DNA of 64,000 bases from Megaleporinus macrocephalus (taxonomy: Eukaryota; Chordata; Actinopteri; Characiformes; Anostomidae): the NCBI GenBank assembly GCA_021613375.1, contig CM038711.1:21103694-21167693 (forward strand), written 5' to 3'. This document shows, one piece after another, positions 30,401 through 42,040 of this stretch. The notes beneath the pieces are model-generated. The model worked only from the letters and a program-made list of their open reading frames with translations, had not been told where the DNA came from and did no database searches. The translations under genes were made by a program, and so were the position numbers. Each line of letters begins with the position of its first letter. Position 1 is the stretch's first letter.

Positions 30401-30829
30401 TTTCCATCAAACCATTCGAAATGATTTTGTTTACATCCTATCTCCACTTTATGATGCTGAATTTTTTGGCAAAATCAGTGAAAGTCCCCCTTAACAACGG
30501 GGTTGGGTCAGGGGGGGCTGTTAACAAATGAATAACAAACCTGCAGAGAGGTTGAATGAAGGACAGTAAGGTTCAGCTGGTTGCCATTAGGTCTCTTATT
30601 CTGTAATGGTATTGTTTCCAACCCAGAACATATGAGCTCATCCACTCGTCCGTTAATTGTCTCTGTCCAGCTGAAGCAGTTCCAAAGAGACTACGATGAA
30701 GACGGCATGGGGCCGGCCACGCGAGCTTTGGAGCAGGCTATTGAGAGGACTGAGGCCAACATTCAGTGGGTGAACGAGAACAAACAGACTGTGTTGAACT
30801 GGTTTCTACAAGAGTCACAGGATCCCTGA
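18451..30829 (+). CDS. anpep: Aminopeptidase N (CD13), 20 exons, complete
   Basis: Type II membrane zinc ectopeptidase (M1 family) that trims neutral N-terminal residues from peptides. Exons: 18451-19043, 19623-19762, 20007-20152, 21279-21399, 21508-21662, 21913-22026, 22798-22941, 23063-23128, 24825-24890, 25043-25176, 25479-25558, 25667-25800, 25907-25962, 26087-26234, 26328-26416, 26498-26602, 29273-29440, 29544-29684, 29986-30067, 30671-30829; 2,841 nt, 946 residues, all phases agree. A short cytosolic tail (MAKGVYISK) precedes a signal-anchor helix (about residues 10-32) and a Pro/Thr stalk. Active site: GAMEN at 344-348; HELAH at 380-384 with zinc ligands His380, His384 and Glu403 and catalytic Glu381; transition-state Tyr469 in SISYSK. 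The HELAHQ|WFGN motif is split by an intron. The conserved GYYRVNYD lies in exon 12. Nothing is missing. Whether it is the a or b teleost copy is not resolved. Confidence 0.96.
22095..22165 (+). repeat. Half copy of the CACAAAGCAG-type MITE in an anpep intron
   Basis: CTTCACATAGCAGGATTTCT followed by TTAGCCAGCTAAGC resembles the left arm of the element at 525-663. No matching right arm is seen. Confidence 0.4.
27325..27500. repeat. Dispersed fish repeat (non-LTR tail type)
   Basis: AAGTCAAGTGAAGAGGCTTT, TTATTGTCATTTCAACTACA and TACGTTCCTCTAGGAACAAC follow the order of a very common teleost repeat whose reverse complement ends in an AATAAA-type tail. Assigned from memory; borders approximate. 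Confidence 0.45.
28955..29157 (+). repeat. Dispersed repeat shared with 39405-39490
   Basis: GTCTAAAGAAAAACAAGTAC then CTCCAAAACAGAAACTTTAC here resembles GTCCAAAGAAAAACAAGTAT then CTTCAAAATAGTAAGTTTAC at 39398-39438. Both are followed by AAAGTG-TTTAAT/TTCTAT text. An ACTTTATTA triplication lies inside, and a SINE-like GTGGTTTAGATAATGGATGG tail follows. Confidence 0.5.
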
Positions 30830-31407
30830 GTGTTTGCAGATCTGCATAACCCCAAGCATGCACAGAGGAGCCAGCTTAATGAAAAACAGATGTAAAACCA
30901 TGGCACAGTGATAGAGACAACATTTCGCAATGTTTTTTTTTTGTCCCTCAAGCACCAATGGCTCGGTTTCATAAGGAAATCTCTTTACGCTGAATGCAAA
31001 GAATATGTGCCTTTTTAAAATGACTGCAATACATTGGAGAATCCATTTGCCTAAGGATCATACAATAATGTCAACAAACAAATACAGATTTCACACTTCG
31101 TCAGGATGTACAATGCATATTAGATGTATGTTTGTGGTGCGTCTATGAATTTATATTTGATAGATTTATAACAGAATTCAGCCAATATCAATATAACTTG
31201 TTTACACCGATAAAATGCCACATACTCAGGCATGTTAAGCACTTTTTTCTTTTTAAGATATAGTATATTTAACAGCTTGTAATAGTTGTGTGTTTTGTAA
31301 ATATAGAGATTTATATAATTGATATAAAGTATATATTTCATATATAAAATCTATTAGTTTTTTTCTGAGAAAAAAAAAACTTTTGTGAATCATTTTCTAT
31401 TTTTTAA

Positions 31408-31413
31408 AATAAA
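31408..31413 (+). terminator. anpep: Candidate anpep poly(A) signal AATAAA
   Basis: AATAAA about 580 bases after the anpep stop codon at 30829. A second AATAAA lies near 31615. Only about 280 bases separate the first signal from the arpin signal on the other strand. Confidence 0.5.
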
Positions 31414-31694
31414 TCATTATGAATTATTATAAGGCATCATTGTCTGGATTTTGGACTTTGGATTGAGTACCAGCACAATAAGGAACTGTATACAGAGACT
31501 ATATTGTTACTATTTCATTTAAACTTTACAAGTATAGATGTATATAAACAGAGATAAGGAGACATTGATTGTTCCTGTAAGACCTCAGCAACAATACCAT
31601 GAAGCTAAACTATTAAATAAACAGATAGCATTTTACACTGTCCAATTATAAAACCCAACATAAACACAAAACCACAGTTATAAATAAAATGCCT

Positions 31695-31700
31695 TTTATT
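31695..31700 (-). terminator. arpin: Candidate arpin poly(A) signal
   Basis: TTTATT on the plus strand reads AATAAA on the minus strand, about 120 bases beyond the arpin stop codon (31818-31820), which gives a short 3' UTR. Confidence 0.6.
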
Positions 31701-31817
31701 TCTGTACATATCAAAAGTCCATGTGATTCCATCTTTATACTAAAAGTGTGCAATTAGATAAGTGTGTTATTCAGGCAAAACAGTTTTCCACCTTTTTCAT
31801 GTCTTTCTGTGTGCTGA

Positions 31818-32035
31818 TCAGTCATCCTGAAAAAAAGAAAACAACAGAAGGTGAGATCACAGATGCTCAAGTGGAACTTTATCTTATTTCACTTTTACAA
31901 ATTTCCCCACCCTGAAATGACGCAAACACTAACATATACGTATTTGTTGGGTTTCATTCCTATATATATGGAGCACTTTTTATTTTTTTTCCCCTGATGT
32001 ACATTGTTGGGAGTGGACTTCACACAAAATAAATG

Positions 32036-32100
<65 letters not shown>

Positions 32101-33052
32101 ATTGCATTTTGGAATGAATCCCTTCATTCACTTTCAGCTGTCTTCAAATTTACTGATGTCTTCTATCCTCGGGGTCAGACCCCGGCAGTTTAAACCTCTG
32201 AAATATCGTTTTCCCCTCTGCATGTTGTGTGAACAATCAGGGGTTCTTACACTACTATATATATGGCTATGTAGAGACATTGAAAACACATCATCATGAT
32301 AATTGTGCATATGATTTTACACAGTTGTCCCAATTAAATTAGGAAAATGTATCAAATTTGGAGCAAATTAAGTTAAAAGAGGCAGACCAAACAAAACCAA
32401 CATCGGAAACAGGATGACATCATCTTACCCACTCTTCATCTTCAGCTCCTTCGCCCTGTGCAGACGCTTTCGCTTCACTCTGTGTATCTGCTTTGTTAGC
32501 CATTATTTTGTCCGTCCACGATGCTCCAGCCTTCTCATCTCCGGCAAAATTGCACTTTGTCACTGTGCCGGCATCCAATTTGGCCAAGGAGACTTAAAAA
32601 CACAAAAGAAAACACAGAAGTGGCATTTACACTGCTCACGCCAGTTCCTACCTTTTTATAGCTAGAGGAGTAAAAATGCATCAGTGCACTGAGACAACAA
32701 TCAAAAGGCGGACCGGTCTTGCAACAATTATAATATTCGTGAATGCATTTTTTTATTATTATTAACCAAACCATTTTGTTGGTAGAAGTTGTGGGAGCTG
32801 TCTCTAATGTCACAGCAGTGATGTGCTTTCCTAAAAGGCTTTTGAACACTAGTCTCTCAATCACCATAGGACGTTTTTTTAAAGAAATTAAATACACATG
32901 TGTTTTATATCAACATGAAACAAACATGTACATTTCTGTGTAAAACTTTTTTTTTTCTTTGGAAGCACATGAAAACAAATACAGAGAAAAGGCTACTGTA
33001 GGCTACTAAAGAGCTGTAAACTTGCAAAGCAAATATTAAGTATTGCAGTATT

Positions 33053-33087
<35 letters not shown>

Positions 33088-36000
33088 TTTATTTTTTTTG
33101 CATTTTGCACTATAATGAATGGAGTTTTGTAATGTTGCAATCTTTGGTATTTACTTAATGGAGAAATTTTACACTAAAATGTTATGTACTTGATGTACAC
33201 CTGGTCACAGAGACACAGTATTTAAATAATTATGAATTGCTTCGTATCCACAGGTTTTATAAAACATGGTATTTCATGTCAAGATCGTGCAGCCCTAGTT
33301 TTTAGTTAATCTTTAAAATAATAATACCAAACTTGGTGGTACTACTTTCCAGTTTGGTGTCATATGTGGGCACTTCTGTTAAACCACTGACAGTCTTAAT
33401 GTTCCAGTGAACACAGTGTAAAATATAAAAATAGGTTGAAAGATTCTAAACTTAATTGTTATATAAAACATCCAGCAATGCTTGATTTAAAAATATAAGA
33501 TATAAAAATAATAAAACACTGCTAGAGGGTTAATGAACTAATGGATGAAACAATGACAGACAGCTGCAGACAGGTGGCCTAGCTTGCTAGGTTTCGGTTA
33601 TACTGTGTTAGCTTTAGTTCGCCAAGTTTCTCTGACACTAAAATTATTTTGTGTGGTTGAAGATATTCATAAGATAATCTTTGTATAAGTATATTGTGAC
33701 CCACAGGATTAAGATTCATTTTCAAGAAAACTTTTAGCTCCCTGGCACTTTAATAATGTGTGAATTATGTATCACTATTGTACTTCCCTACAAAAGTGTA
33801 TTCAGAACATTAATACATATAAAACGAGTACATTATACATAAATACATATAAAACGAGTACATTATACACCAATACATATAAAACGAGTACATTATACAC
33901 TAATACATATAAAATGAAAAATATAAAATGCTACATTTTATGCAGTGATGTTAACTGTTGGCCAGACCAATGACCATGCTAATGACATACTGCATACACT
34001 TAAGACACTTAGGTAGATGGTTAGGGTAAACTGAATAAAAGCAAAATTTATCGGTTTGTTTGAGAAGAAAACCCTATAAGGCAGGGGGTCCCCCAGAGTC
34101 TTTAAAATATCACCTCCACCCCAGCATCCCAAGCGTTGTGTGCAGTGTGATGTTAACTCCACATTGCCTATTTACAGCTATGTGGAAGTAAGGTCTGACT
34201 CACAGATAAAGGGACAGTCTCCTTTAGTCTTCAGACGGATGTCTTGCCCTGTCTCCAGCTCTACCTTCTCCATCTCAGCTTCCAGGATCCAGAAGGCAAA
34301 AGCCTGGCTGGGGCAGTGCTTCTCCGTCATCCTAACGAGCTCCTTCTTGTTTACGATGTCCTTCAGCTGGTCATCAGTAAGGCGATCTGACTCGCCTTTG
34401 GCCTCCGATTCTGTTTGGTTAAAATATGTACGAGCTTGTTAAGCTTTCTTAGTGGCCATGTGTCTGGCACTTTGTTAATCAGGTGAACAGGCTACTGTGT
34501 AATTTTGAGAGATGTAAGGGTTAGTTAATGTTCCATACTTCCCAAATCCTGCAAATGTCTTTAAAAAAGACGTTAGAACTGTCTGGTTTTAGATCCTTCA
34601 CAGGAGACAATAAACAGTGTTTGTCTGGTTTAAATCTAGCTGTGAGGTTATGGCTATGATTTGTTAGAAGGACTAAGAATTGCAGGTCTGTTCTCCAGTT
34701 TAAACAGGGGAAAGCCACACGCAAAACTGAGGAACAGAAACTGAAGGCCTGCATAGTTTGAGCCTGCATGCTCAAACATTAATCGCAATAAAATCAGTAA
34801 AACATAGCAAGGAGTCGACAGTTTGCACAATCATAGTGAATTTTCTTCTCTCATATAGTAAGGAACAGACGGATGGACAGTTTTTAGGTATACATTTTCA
34901 TATGATTTTGGATTCTTTCTAGTTTATCATTTTCTATGAAGGTATTCAGGTATATTTAAGACAATGCAGGGTTTGTTATTGTTAAAACAAAGTCCATTTT
35001 ATCGTTCTGCATTTATTGTTTAATTGTTTAACTACTAATAATAATAATAATATTTTATTCTTATATAGCGCTATTCTAAAATCCGCTTACAATCATTAGC
35101 AGATTATAATCATTTGTAGAAAGAAATTAGAAACATTGAACACACAAAGAGTAAAGAAGAAGCATCAACCTGAAAATAACTAGACATCAGAGATGAGTGG
35201 TTAAACAGACAGAAGGTCGTGGGCGAGAGAGAAGAGGTGAGACTTAAGATTAGATTTAAATATGGAAAGAGAGGAAGATTGTTTGACCAGGTGGGGCAGA
35301 GTTCCACAGTCGAGGAGCAAGTCTGGAAAAAGCCCGATCACCAAAGCCACAGAGTTTAGATGATAGGACAATAACAAGCCCAGCAGTAGAAGACCTAAGA
35401 GACCGAGACGGTTTGTAAGTAAGAAGAAGGTTGGACAGATAGGGAGGTGCAAGATTGTTTAGAGCTTTATAAGTAGGAGAATCTGAAATTTAATCCTATA
35501 TTTAACAGGGAGCCAGGAAAGATGCTGAAGAACAGCTGTAATGTGGTCATGAGCACAAGTGTAAGTGAGGAACTCAGCAGCAGAGATTTCTACAACATAA
35601 AGCGTATGGACAGAGAAGGAGCTAATGCCAGCCAACAAGGAGTTACAGTAGTCTAGTTGGCTGAAAATGAAGACATGAATGAGGATTTCAGCAGCGGACT
35701 GAGAAAGAGTGTTGAATTTTAGCTATTCTGCGCAGCTAATGTGCTAATGTGAGTTGTGAAAGAGAGGGTGGAATCAAGGAGGATTTCAGACCAGGGTGGA
35801 GGGAGAAATAACTACATCACCAATGTTGAGACAGAGAGGAGGAGTTTGGTTAAGGATTGACTTAGTGCCAGTCAGGATGAGCTCAGTTTTATTACTGTGT
35901 AACATAAAGTTTTCCTTCATCCAGTTTTGGATCTCAGACAGCTTTCCAAATAAGTAATGGGTGGATCATTGATAGAACTGGTACTAAGGTAGATTTAGGT

Positions 36001-38874
36001 GTCGTCCAGGTAACAGTAAAACTCAATGTTAAAGTGGCGCAGTATACACCCAAGAGAAAGAGTATATATAACGAAGAGGAGAGGTCCAAGGACTGATCCT
36101 TGTGGGACGCCTTGATTATTCACAGTTAAACCATTACCATTATCTTTAATTTCTTAGTTCCACACAGTGACAGATCAGTCAGGATGAGCAATTCTACTAA
36201 ATTAGTTTAAACTGCTGTCTCACAGTAACAAGTCAGTAAAATTTACAATGATGATGTTACGATCTATTAAAACCCATTAGGCATTAATCAAGATATCTAA
36301 AAACATAGCCCTATAAACCATAAATGTTTGTATTGTTAAAGGTTTTGTATATCAAGCCCAGTCGAACATAAACCCTGTTATGTAACTCCTTACACCTGAG
36401 AAAATAATGCTTTTATAGTTTTAAAAATCTTTTTTCTTTATTTTAGAGTGAGGCTGAAACAAGATCCCACTGTTTTGAAGCTAAAAATCAGTGTTTAACT
36501 TTAAGAACTGTAACTACTGAAACGTTTATAATATGCAATTTAAAACTAAACTATAACTCAGACAGTTTTTATTTTGTTTTGCATGCAGTTACAGCTAATA
36601 ATGATCAAGAAAATCTTTAGTATATGCAGAATTGGTGTGAATTATACTTGCTATATGATAATCTAGCAATCTGACAGTGGCAGAGATCAGCAACCGGCAG
36701 AGCAACATTCTTATACATTTATGTACAGTTATTACACATGACCCAGAATCTATTTAAATCAAGTACTTACTGTAAGATGACATGAGATAACCCGTGTTGA
36801 CCTTCTTGGTTTCACTGAAGTTGGGCTCTATCTCATTTCCCTTGGCATCATACTTCCTGCAGTGGATTCGAATGGGCTTGATGTACAAAACAGTATAGCG
36901 CTCCTACAATACAATCATACAGGAGAAAAGTGCTTTCATGTACACTGTAATAAAACGTAATATTTAATACCGCTAATCATTTTTGTGAAATAACATTAAA
37001 AAAAAAGATTTTATAAGCTTGACAAAAAAAATTCCTTACAACAAAGAGAACTGCTGAAAATTGAGCTACCAATGCTGCCTGACCAAAAAAAAGACCAAAA
37101 AATAGTTGCACACTAATATTTCGTTGGGCTGCATTCTTAATGGCATTGTTTCCACAATCACATTACAACATTTATTTCCATTTTGGCCGAGATCTTGTGC
37201 TGACAACAAATGATTTGAATCAATCCGTCTTCCAGCACATCGCAAGTACTTTCAAAAGGGTTAAGGTTGAGGGGGGGTTAATGATTCCTCATGCTCCCTG
37301 AACTGCTTCTTCACAATATAATGAATCTCAGCATTGCCATGCTGGAATATGGCTGCGTCATCAGAAAATTAAAAAAAAATCCATTAATGGAATAACCTGG
37401 TCATTCAGTACATGCAGGTGGTCAGCTAATTTCATTTTATTGTCACATAACATTGCTGAGCCTCGACCTGACCAAGTGAAGCACCCCCACTTCTCTCAGA
37501 GGTTTGTACAGTGCCCACAATGCATGATGGATGCATTGCTTCATGCTGTTGTGTCTATCACTCCGGAATTGGGTAACTCTGGACCAGTGTTTATGCTCTC
37601 TGGAGCCTTTTGTTTCCATTTAGCCACTTTAAAAGTCTACTGTCCATTTTGTATAATTCAACTTCATCAAGTGATCACGGTCACTCAAGTTGATGGTTCG
37701 ACACTATGCTTGCAGGTTTTAATAATGTGTTCTACAGTACTTGAACCCATTCCAGTCCTTTTAGCCTCTCCTTGGTAATTTTCTTCACTGAATGCAGACC
37801 AACAATTTTTTTCCATGATCACAACTTTCCATGATATGCCTTCCCACACAGCTACTTAAGAAATGAGAAGCTCGTGGCATTAGCTAAGATTTAAAAGAAT
37901 TGTTGCCAGCTGAAACACATTAATAACTGCAGTAATTGTCAGCCTCCTAGATATGTACCTATTACACTTATTTACTTATTAATTACTCATTGAATCAAAC
38001 AGTGTAGTATTCAGAGATTTAGTTAGAGATCAGGTTATAGAGTTTAATTTAGATAAATCTGTGTTAGTGAAAGGGTGTATTAATGTGGAAAAACACATTT
38101 TCCTAGGTTCTTTGAAATTAAATTAAATTTGGTGTAATATGAAACACTCAGCCTCAGTCCATACAATCCTTATGCAGACACTAAGCTGCAGCCTGTTTTG
38201 TTTCGACAGCTGTTCAGCTCCGCCCCTTCACCTTACGTTTCAGTCTGGACTAGCTGAGTGTCCAGTGTAACTGATGGGACAGTTAATCAGTACACAGGTA
38301 ATGGTCACTTACATACATCAGCCTTAGGCAGAGGAACCAAACCCGGCTGTTTAATTCTAAAGGCTAAAGAAAGACTGGAAAACGACCGTAACAGTGAATT
38401 ACGCCTGTGTTGGTACATAAACCCACACAAATATCATCAATAGAATACAATACAACACTAATGCAGGATATTTAAGATTTGCTTATTTCACTCAGTACTT
38501 GTGCAGAAGTTGAGTTATTCAATGGTAAACATTTCACATCACCTTTTTATTGTTGATGTCTGTGACTGCATGGCGAGACACATCCACTAACGTCCCCTCC
38601 AGAATCAACCCAGCGCCTCTGAAACACAGCAGTCACGTTTATAGGAGCTCGTTTAGAGCAGAAAACAGTCTATACAGTCTGATTTAGTGCATATATGGGG
38701 TTTTATGGATTCGCCCATCGTCCTCATCCCTCTTTCTTTCTTAGTAAATCAATGCAATCGGAGCAGCGTTTAAAATAACTACCTGTCATAGAGAGACGGA
38801 TCCCAGGCAGTAGAGAGCTTTTCGTTGTGGACTGGTTTATTCTGTAAGGCCGTGTTATCGTAGATGCGACTCAT
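31818..38874 (-). CDS. arpin: Arpin, inhibitor of the Arp2/3 complex; six exons, complete
   Basis: Cytoplasmic protein that, downstream of Rac, binds and inhibits Arp2/3 through its acidic C-terminus and so steers cell migration. Minus-strand exons: 38874-38783, 38618-38543, 36903-36771, 34410-34204, 32592-32429, 31826-31818; 681 nt, 226 residues, the same length as human arpin, with consistent phases. The N-terminus [14 protein letters not shown] and the blocks [43 protein letters not shown] and the terminal acidic AEDEEWDD all fit. The last exon encodes only Asp-Asp-stop. The frame stays open for 33 codons above the chosen ATG and includes two more ATGs, but MSRIY matches the family start. 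It is convergent with anpep, as in human (ANPEP-AP3S2-ARPIN region), but AP3S2 is not seen here. Confidence 0.95.
32036..32098. repeat. (AT)n microsatellite
   Basis: About 30 uninterrupted TA units in the last arpin intron. Confidence 0.95.
33056..33083. repeat. (AT)n microsatellite, short
   Basis: About 13 TA units in arpin intron 4. Confidence 0.85.
33813..33915 (+). repeat. Minisatellite, 30-bp unit, about 3.4 copies
   Basis: Units begin at 33813, 33843, 33873 and 33903 with ATACATATAAAACGAGTACA. Differences between the full units lie in the last few bases (CATAA/CACCA/CACTA). The unit is a multiple of three, so the plus strand shows a repeated decapeptide in a 68-residue open frame at 33767-33973. 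The site is inside arpin intron 4 on the opposite strand, so this is not taken as a gene. Confidence 0.9.
35030..36130 (-). mobile_element. L2-type LINE fragment (3' part of reverse transcriptase) in arpin intron
   Basis: Read on the minus strand, 36112-36071 gives [14 protein letters not shown] and 36013-35999 gives YLDDT (the Y.DD catalytic box), followed by stops. Further on, around 35310-35200, [20 protein letters not shown] and HLFSLAHD are typical of the end of L2-like reverse transcriptase ORFs. The element ends in an AATAATAATA-rich tail at 35030-35050 on the plus strand, as L2-type elements often do. Several frameshifts and stops make it inactive. Confidence 0.75.
36904..38542 (-). 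other. arpin intron 2, no further gene
   Basis: The intron joins exons 38618-38543 and 36903-36771 in phase. The plus-strand 112-residue open frame at 37440-37778 has no recognised similarity. The 37.1-37.8 kb segment has the look of a degraded transposon, but I cannot name it. Confidence 0.45.
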
Positions 38875-39397
38875 TTTAGATTTAGGTTTGATTTCCGAGA
38901 GAAACTTTTTTTGATGACTTCCGCATTTCGTGTCATCAGGAAATGCGACCATGATATGTGATCTGTAAGGCATGCGCGCGGTAAACTGGGAGGGTAAAAT
39001 GATTTGGAAATCAGTGAAACGGAACAGTTTGGTTTAAATTTCTTTAACGAAGTAATGCAGTTTATGTTGTTCATTTTCATCATATTAGAGATCTAGTGAT
39101 CAGTAAGAGCTGCTTACTTAAACTCTACAAAACTGCAATAACGCACATTTCACTTCAGCAGTCAGCAAGAAGTAAACCACAAAGAATGTTTTCAGCTGTT
39201 TGGATTACACTCTGACATTAAATCCATCAAAATACAAACACCCTCTCAGTCCCAAAACACTTTAATATTTATGTATTTGTGAAAATGCATAGTTTTGTTT
39301 GTTCGTTTGTATTTTTGTTTACTGGGAAACTGGACCTTTTGGCGTCGGCACTCAAATGGTTTTATATGGAGTTTATAATAACATATCGTCACTGTCC

Positions 39398-39490
39398 AAA
39401 GAAAAACAAGTATCTTCAAAATAGTAAGTTTACAAATTTACTTTCAATGTAAGCTAATGTAAAGAGATTTTATTCAAAGTGATTTCTATT
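39398..39490 (+). repeat. Dispersed repeat, relative of 28955-29060
   Basis: GTCCAAAGAAAAACAAGTAT, then CTTCAAAATAGTAAGTTTAC and TTTTATTCAAAGTGATTTCT follow the same order as the copy in anpep intron 16. Confidence 0.5.
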
Positions 39491-39771
39491 AGTCCTTTCA
39501 TTATAAAACTCACAGAATATTAACATCAGCTGTCATTTAAAAAAAAAATGACAATACCAAATCAAATTTGGTATTTGGTATTATCACCAACAAAACACAA
39601 ATCAAGTGTTTAACATTTAATGGTTTTCTTTGTTTTTATTTTCTGCTGTGTATACAGCTGCATAAAAAAATTTCTGAACTCTTGAAACTACATGAACTTC
39701 TACATAAACAGTTCCTAAAATATCAAAGAATTTTCATAATAATGTTTAAACCACTATAATAAACAAAAATA

Positions 39772-39773
<2 letters not shown>

Positions 39774-39831
<58 letters not shown>
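39774..39831. repeat. (ATT)n microsatellite
   Basis: About 19 uninterrupted ATT units. Confidence 0.95.
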
Positions 39832-39833
<2 letters not shown>

Positions 39834-41254
39834 GTAAAATGAACATAAAATGAACAAAAAATTGAAAGATTCAAGGTCACTAAAGAAAAAAAGTCTGTAA
39901 ACTTTAGTAGATTTATTTTTAATATTACATGCTACACAAATTACATTTATACACTAGTCCAGTGTCATAAACAAAAATAATGTTTCTGTTTTTAGAAAAA
40001 AAACTTTTCTCAAACATTTTTTTCAAATTTTTCAAAAGTTTTTTGTTTGGGGCTGTTATAAAGATAACTAATATGTTCTTTAACTTTGTTTAGGCTTGTG
40101 TTGAGATGCCGGTTCAGAAACATTCTGCAGTCAGCAGCTTCACTGACTCGAGCTCTTGCCTCGCTGGAGCATTAAGTAGTTTGCGCCAGCTTTACACGCG
40201 AGCTCAGTGATGAGAGCAATGAATAACAATGATGACCATATATACTACAAAAAAACGGCTTTAATATAATGTGTTGTTGTGGTAACAGACTAGAAGGGTT
40301 TAGTTTAGCTAACATTTATATTAACTTTAGTCAGAAAGCCCTCATAATTTTACATTACTCTCTGGCCACGTTCCAAACCGCAGACTGCTACTACACTAAA
40401 TGCATAACAAATAATAAAATATAACAACTAAAATAAATAAACGAAAGAAAAAATAAAATGACACTATCGTTAGAAATGCTTTCAGTAGTGCAGTATGTAA
40501 TGTTCCAGAGGATGTTGTTTGACACACAGCCTTACTGTCTAACATTAATCTTAGTTTTGTCTAGTCAGGAAATCTTAACATATAAATTTCATTTCAGCAT
40601 TATGCTCCAAAGAAAATAATAAGTGTTTTGGTTATATATGTATATAATCCAGCCACTGCATGTATAATTTAAATGTTTTCTGACAGCAGTGTCATGTAAC
40701 GTAGAGTATCTTGTTTAGTTTGTAAAGTAAGCTTTAATCAGATTTATCTAATAATAAACAGAAGAACAGATAATGCTGTATTTTGTTTATTTATTTGTAA
40801 TTTACTGTAATTCCACAAATGTTCTACATCACTATACATACAGTGATCTACTACATTACCTACAGTGGAATCAGCTTATAGGTAATATTTTAGGGATAGG
40901 GTGGCCCCCAATGTCAAACCCGCTCCTACGCCCTTGCCTCTAAACACTACCTCACAGACAGTTATCAAACAAAAATTGATACTGACGTCTAGTACACTGT
41001 TTCAGTTTTCAGATAATGTTTTGGCATAAAATATATAATTTTTAATTTGCCACTATATAAAAATAATCGTAAATGGTAAATAAATGTCTGTTTATGCGTT
41101 GTAGATATTAAGGCACCGTTTACTATCAATATACAGAAATCCTAGTACGTTTCTCTTAAATACACCATTTCACATCAAGTCACCAAGTCGCTTTGAATGA
41201 CTTTGTTTACTAGTTGTCTAGTGTGAAGCCTTCCTAGAGTACAGGGTGTTTCTA

Positions 41255-41335
41255 CTGGGACAAACTCCCTTTAATACCCTTAATTTAAAAAGAAACATTA
41301 GCAGGTGTCCACAAACTTTGGAACATATAGTGTAA
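41255..41335. mobile_element. MITE end fragment
   Basis: CAGGTGTCCACAAACTTTGG followed by AACATATAGTG matches the common fish DNA-transposon end that reads 'cacaaact..tggccatatagtg'. Only one end is clear. Confidence 0.4.
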
Positions 41336-41899
41336 CACCACCATGTCTGGAAATCTTGTTAGATAACAAACAGTAAACTGCAATGTATCACACCTATCAT
41401 ATCTACAGGACAGTAAGCAGGAAAGGACATGAGAGCAAAGGTAACACTGATATGTACTTTTAGGGTAATAAGGAAGCGGCTGATGCCTAAAAACAATGAC
41501 AACTAAGCTTTATTTTAGATTTTCAAGTCAGTCCAAAAGGGCACAAAGCTTAGGCAACTCAATCCAAGACTAAATATTTTGAGTAAAATTTGAAGCTCTT
41601 TGTAAGGTGCGAGTTCAAACACTAGTGTCATAGAGCCATCTGAAGAGCTCAGTAATAGGAATAGGTCTGTTCAGTAGGGAGCAGAACATCTGTTCAGGAT
41701 TAAAGACTAAAAAGAGTGGGCCACAAGGAGACACAGCAGGAAAACCTATTTCAGTCTGCTATGCAAAGTTGAAGTTTGGCTGAACATTCATCTTCCTATA
41801 TAACATCAAGAACAAATATTACACCAAAGCTGCTGTGGTTTGAATATTAAAAGGGAAATGTTGCAGACAGGCCCAGATGTGCAAAAGAAAGATGTACCA

Positions 41900-42040
41900 T
41901 TGGGTTTAATCAGTATAGCTATGAAAGTTTACCTCGTGTTTCCCAACTACACCTCCTAGAGGTCGTATGTACAGAGAGAACAGTAGCGGCTCTAAAATTG
42001 AACCTTTTGGAACTCCAGAAAAAAATGTTTATGTACATGC
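41900..42040 (-). mobile_element. L2-type LINE reverse-transcriptase fragment
   Basis: Minus-strand reading of 42020-41925 gives [20 protein letters not shown] then [14 protein letters not shown], a degraded relative of the same LINE domain seen at 36.1 kb. The expected Y.DDT box is mutated (YTD then stop). Borders are not defined. Confidence 0.65.

Noticed and set aside
32414..32665. 83-residue plus-strand open frame
   Set aside because: Antisense shadow of arpin exon 5, which has exact family similarity on the minus strand.
37440..37778. 112-residue plus-strand open frame inside arpin intron 2
   Set aside because: No known domain and lies in repeat-like DNA; possibly transposon-derived, but nothing identifiable supports a gene.
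38875..38973. In-frame upstream extension of arpin (33 extra codons with two ATGs)
   Set aside because: The family begins at MSRIY, and the length from there is exactly that of human arpin (226 residues); the extension has no family similarity.
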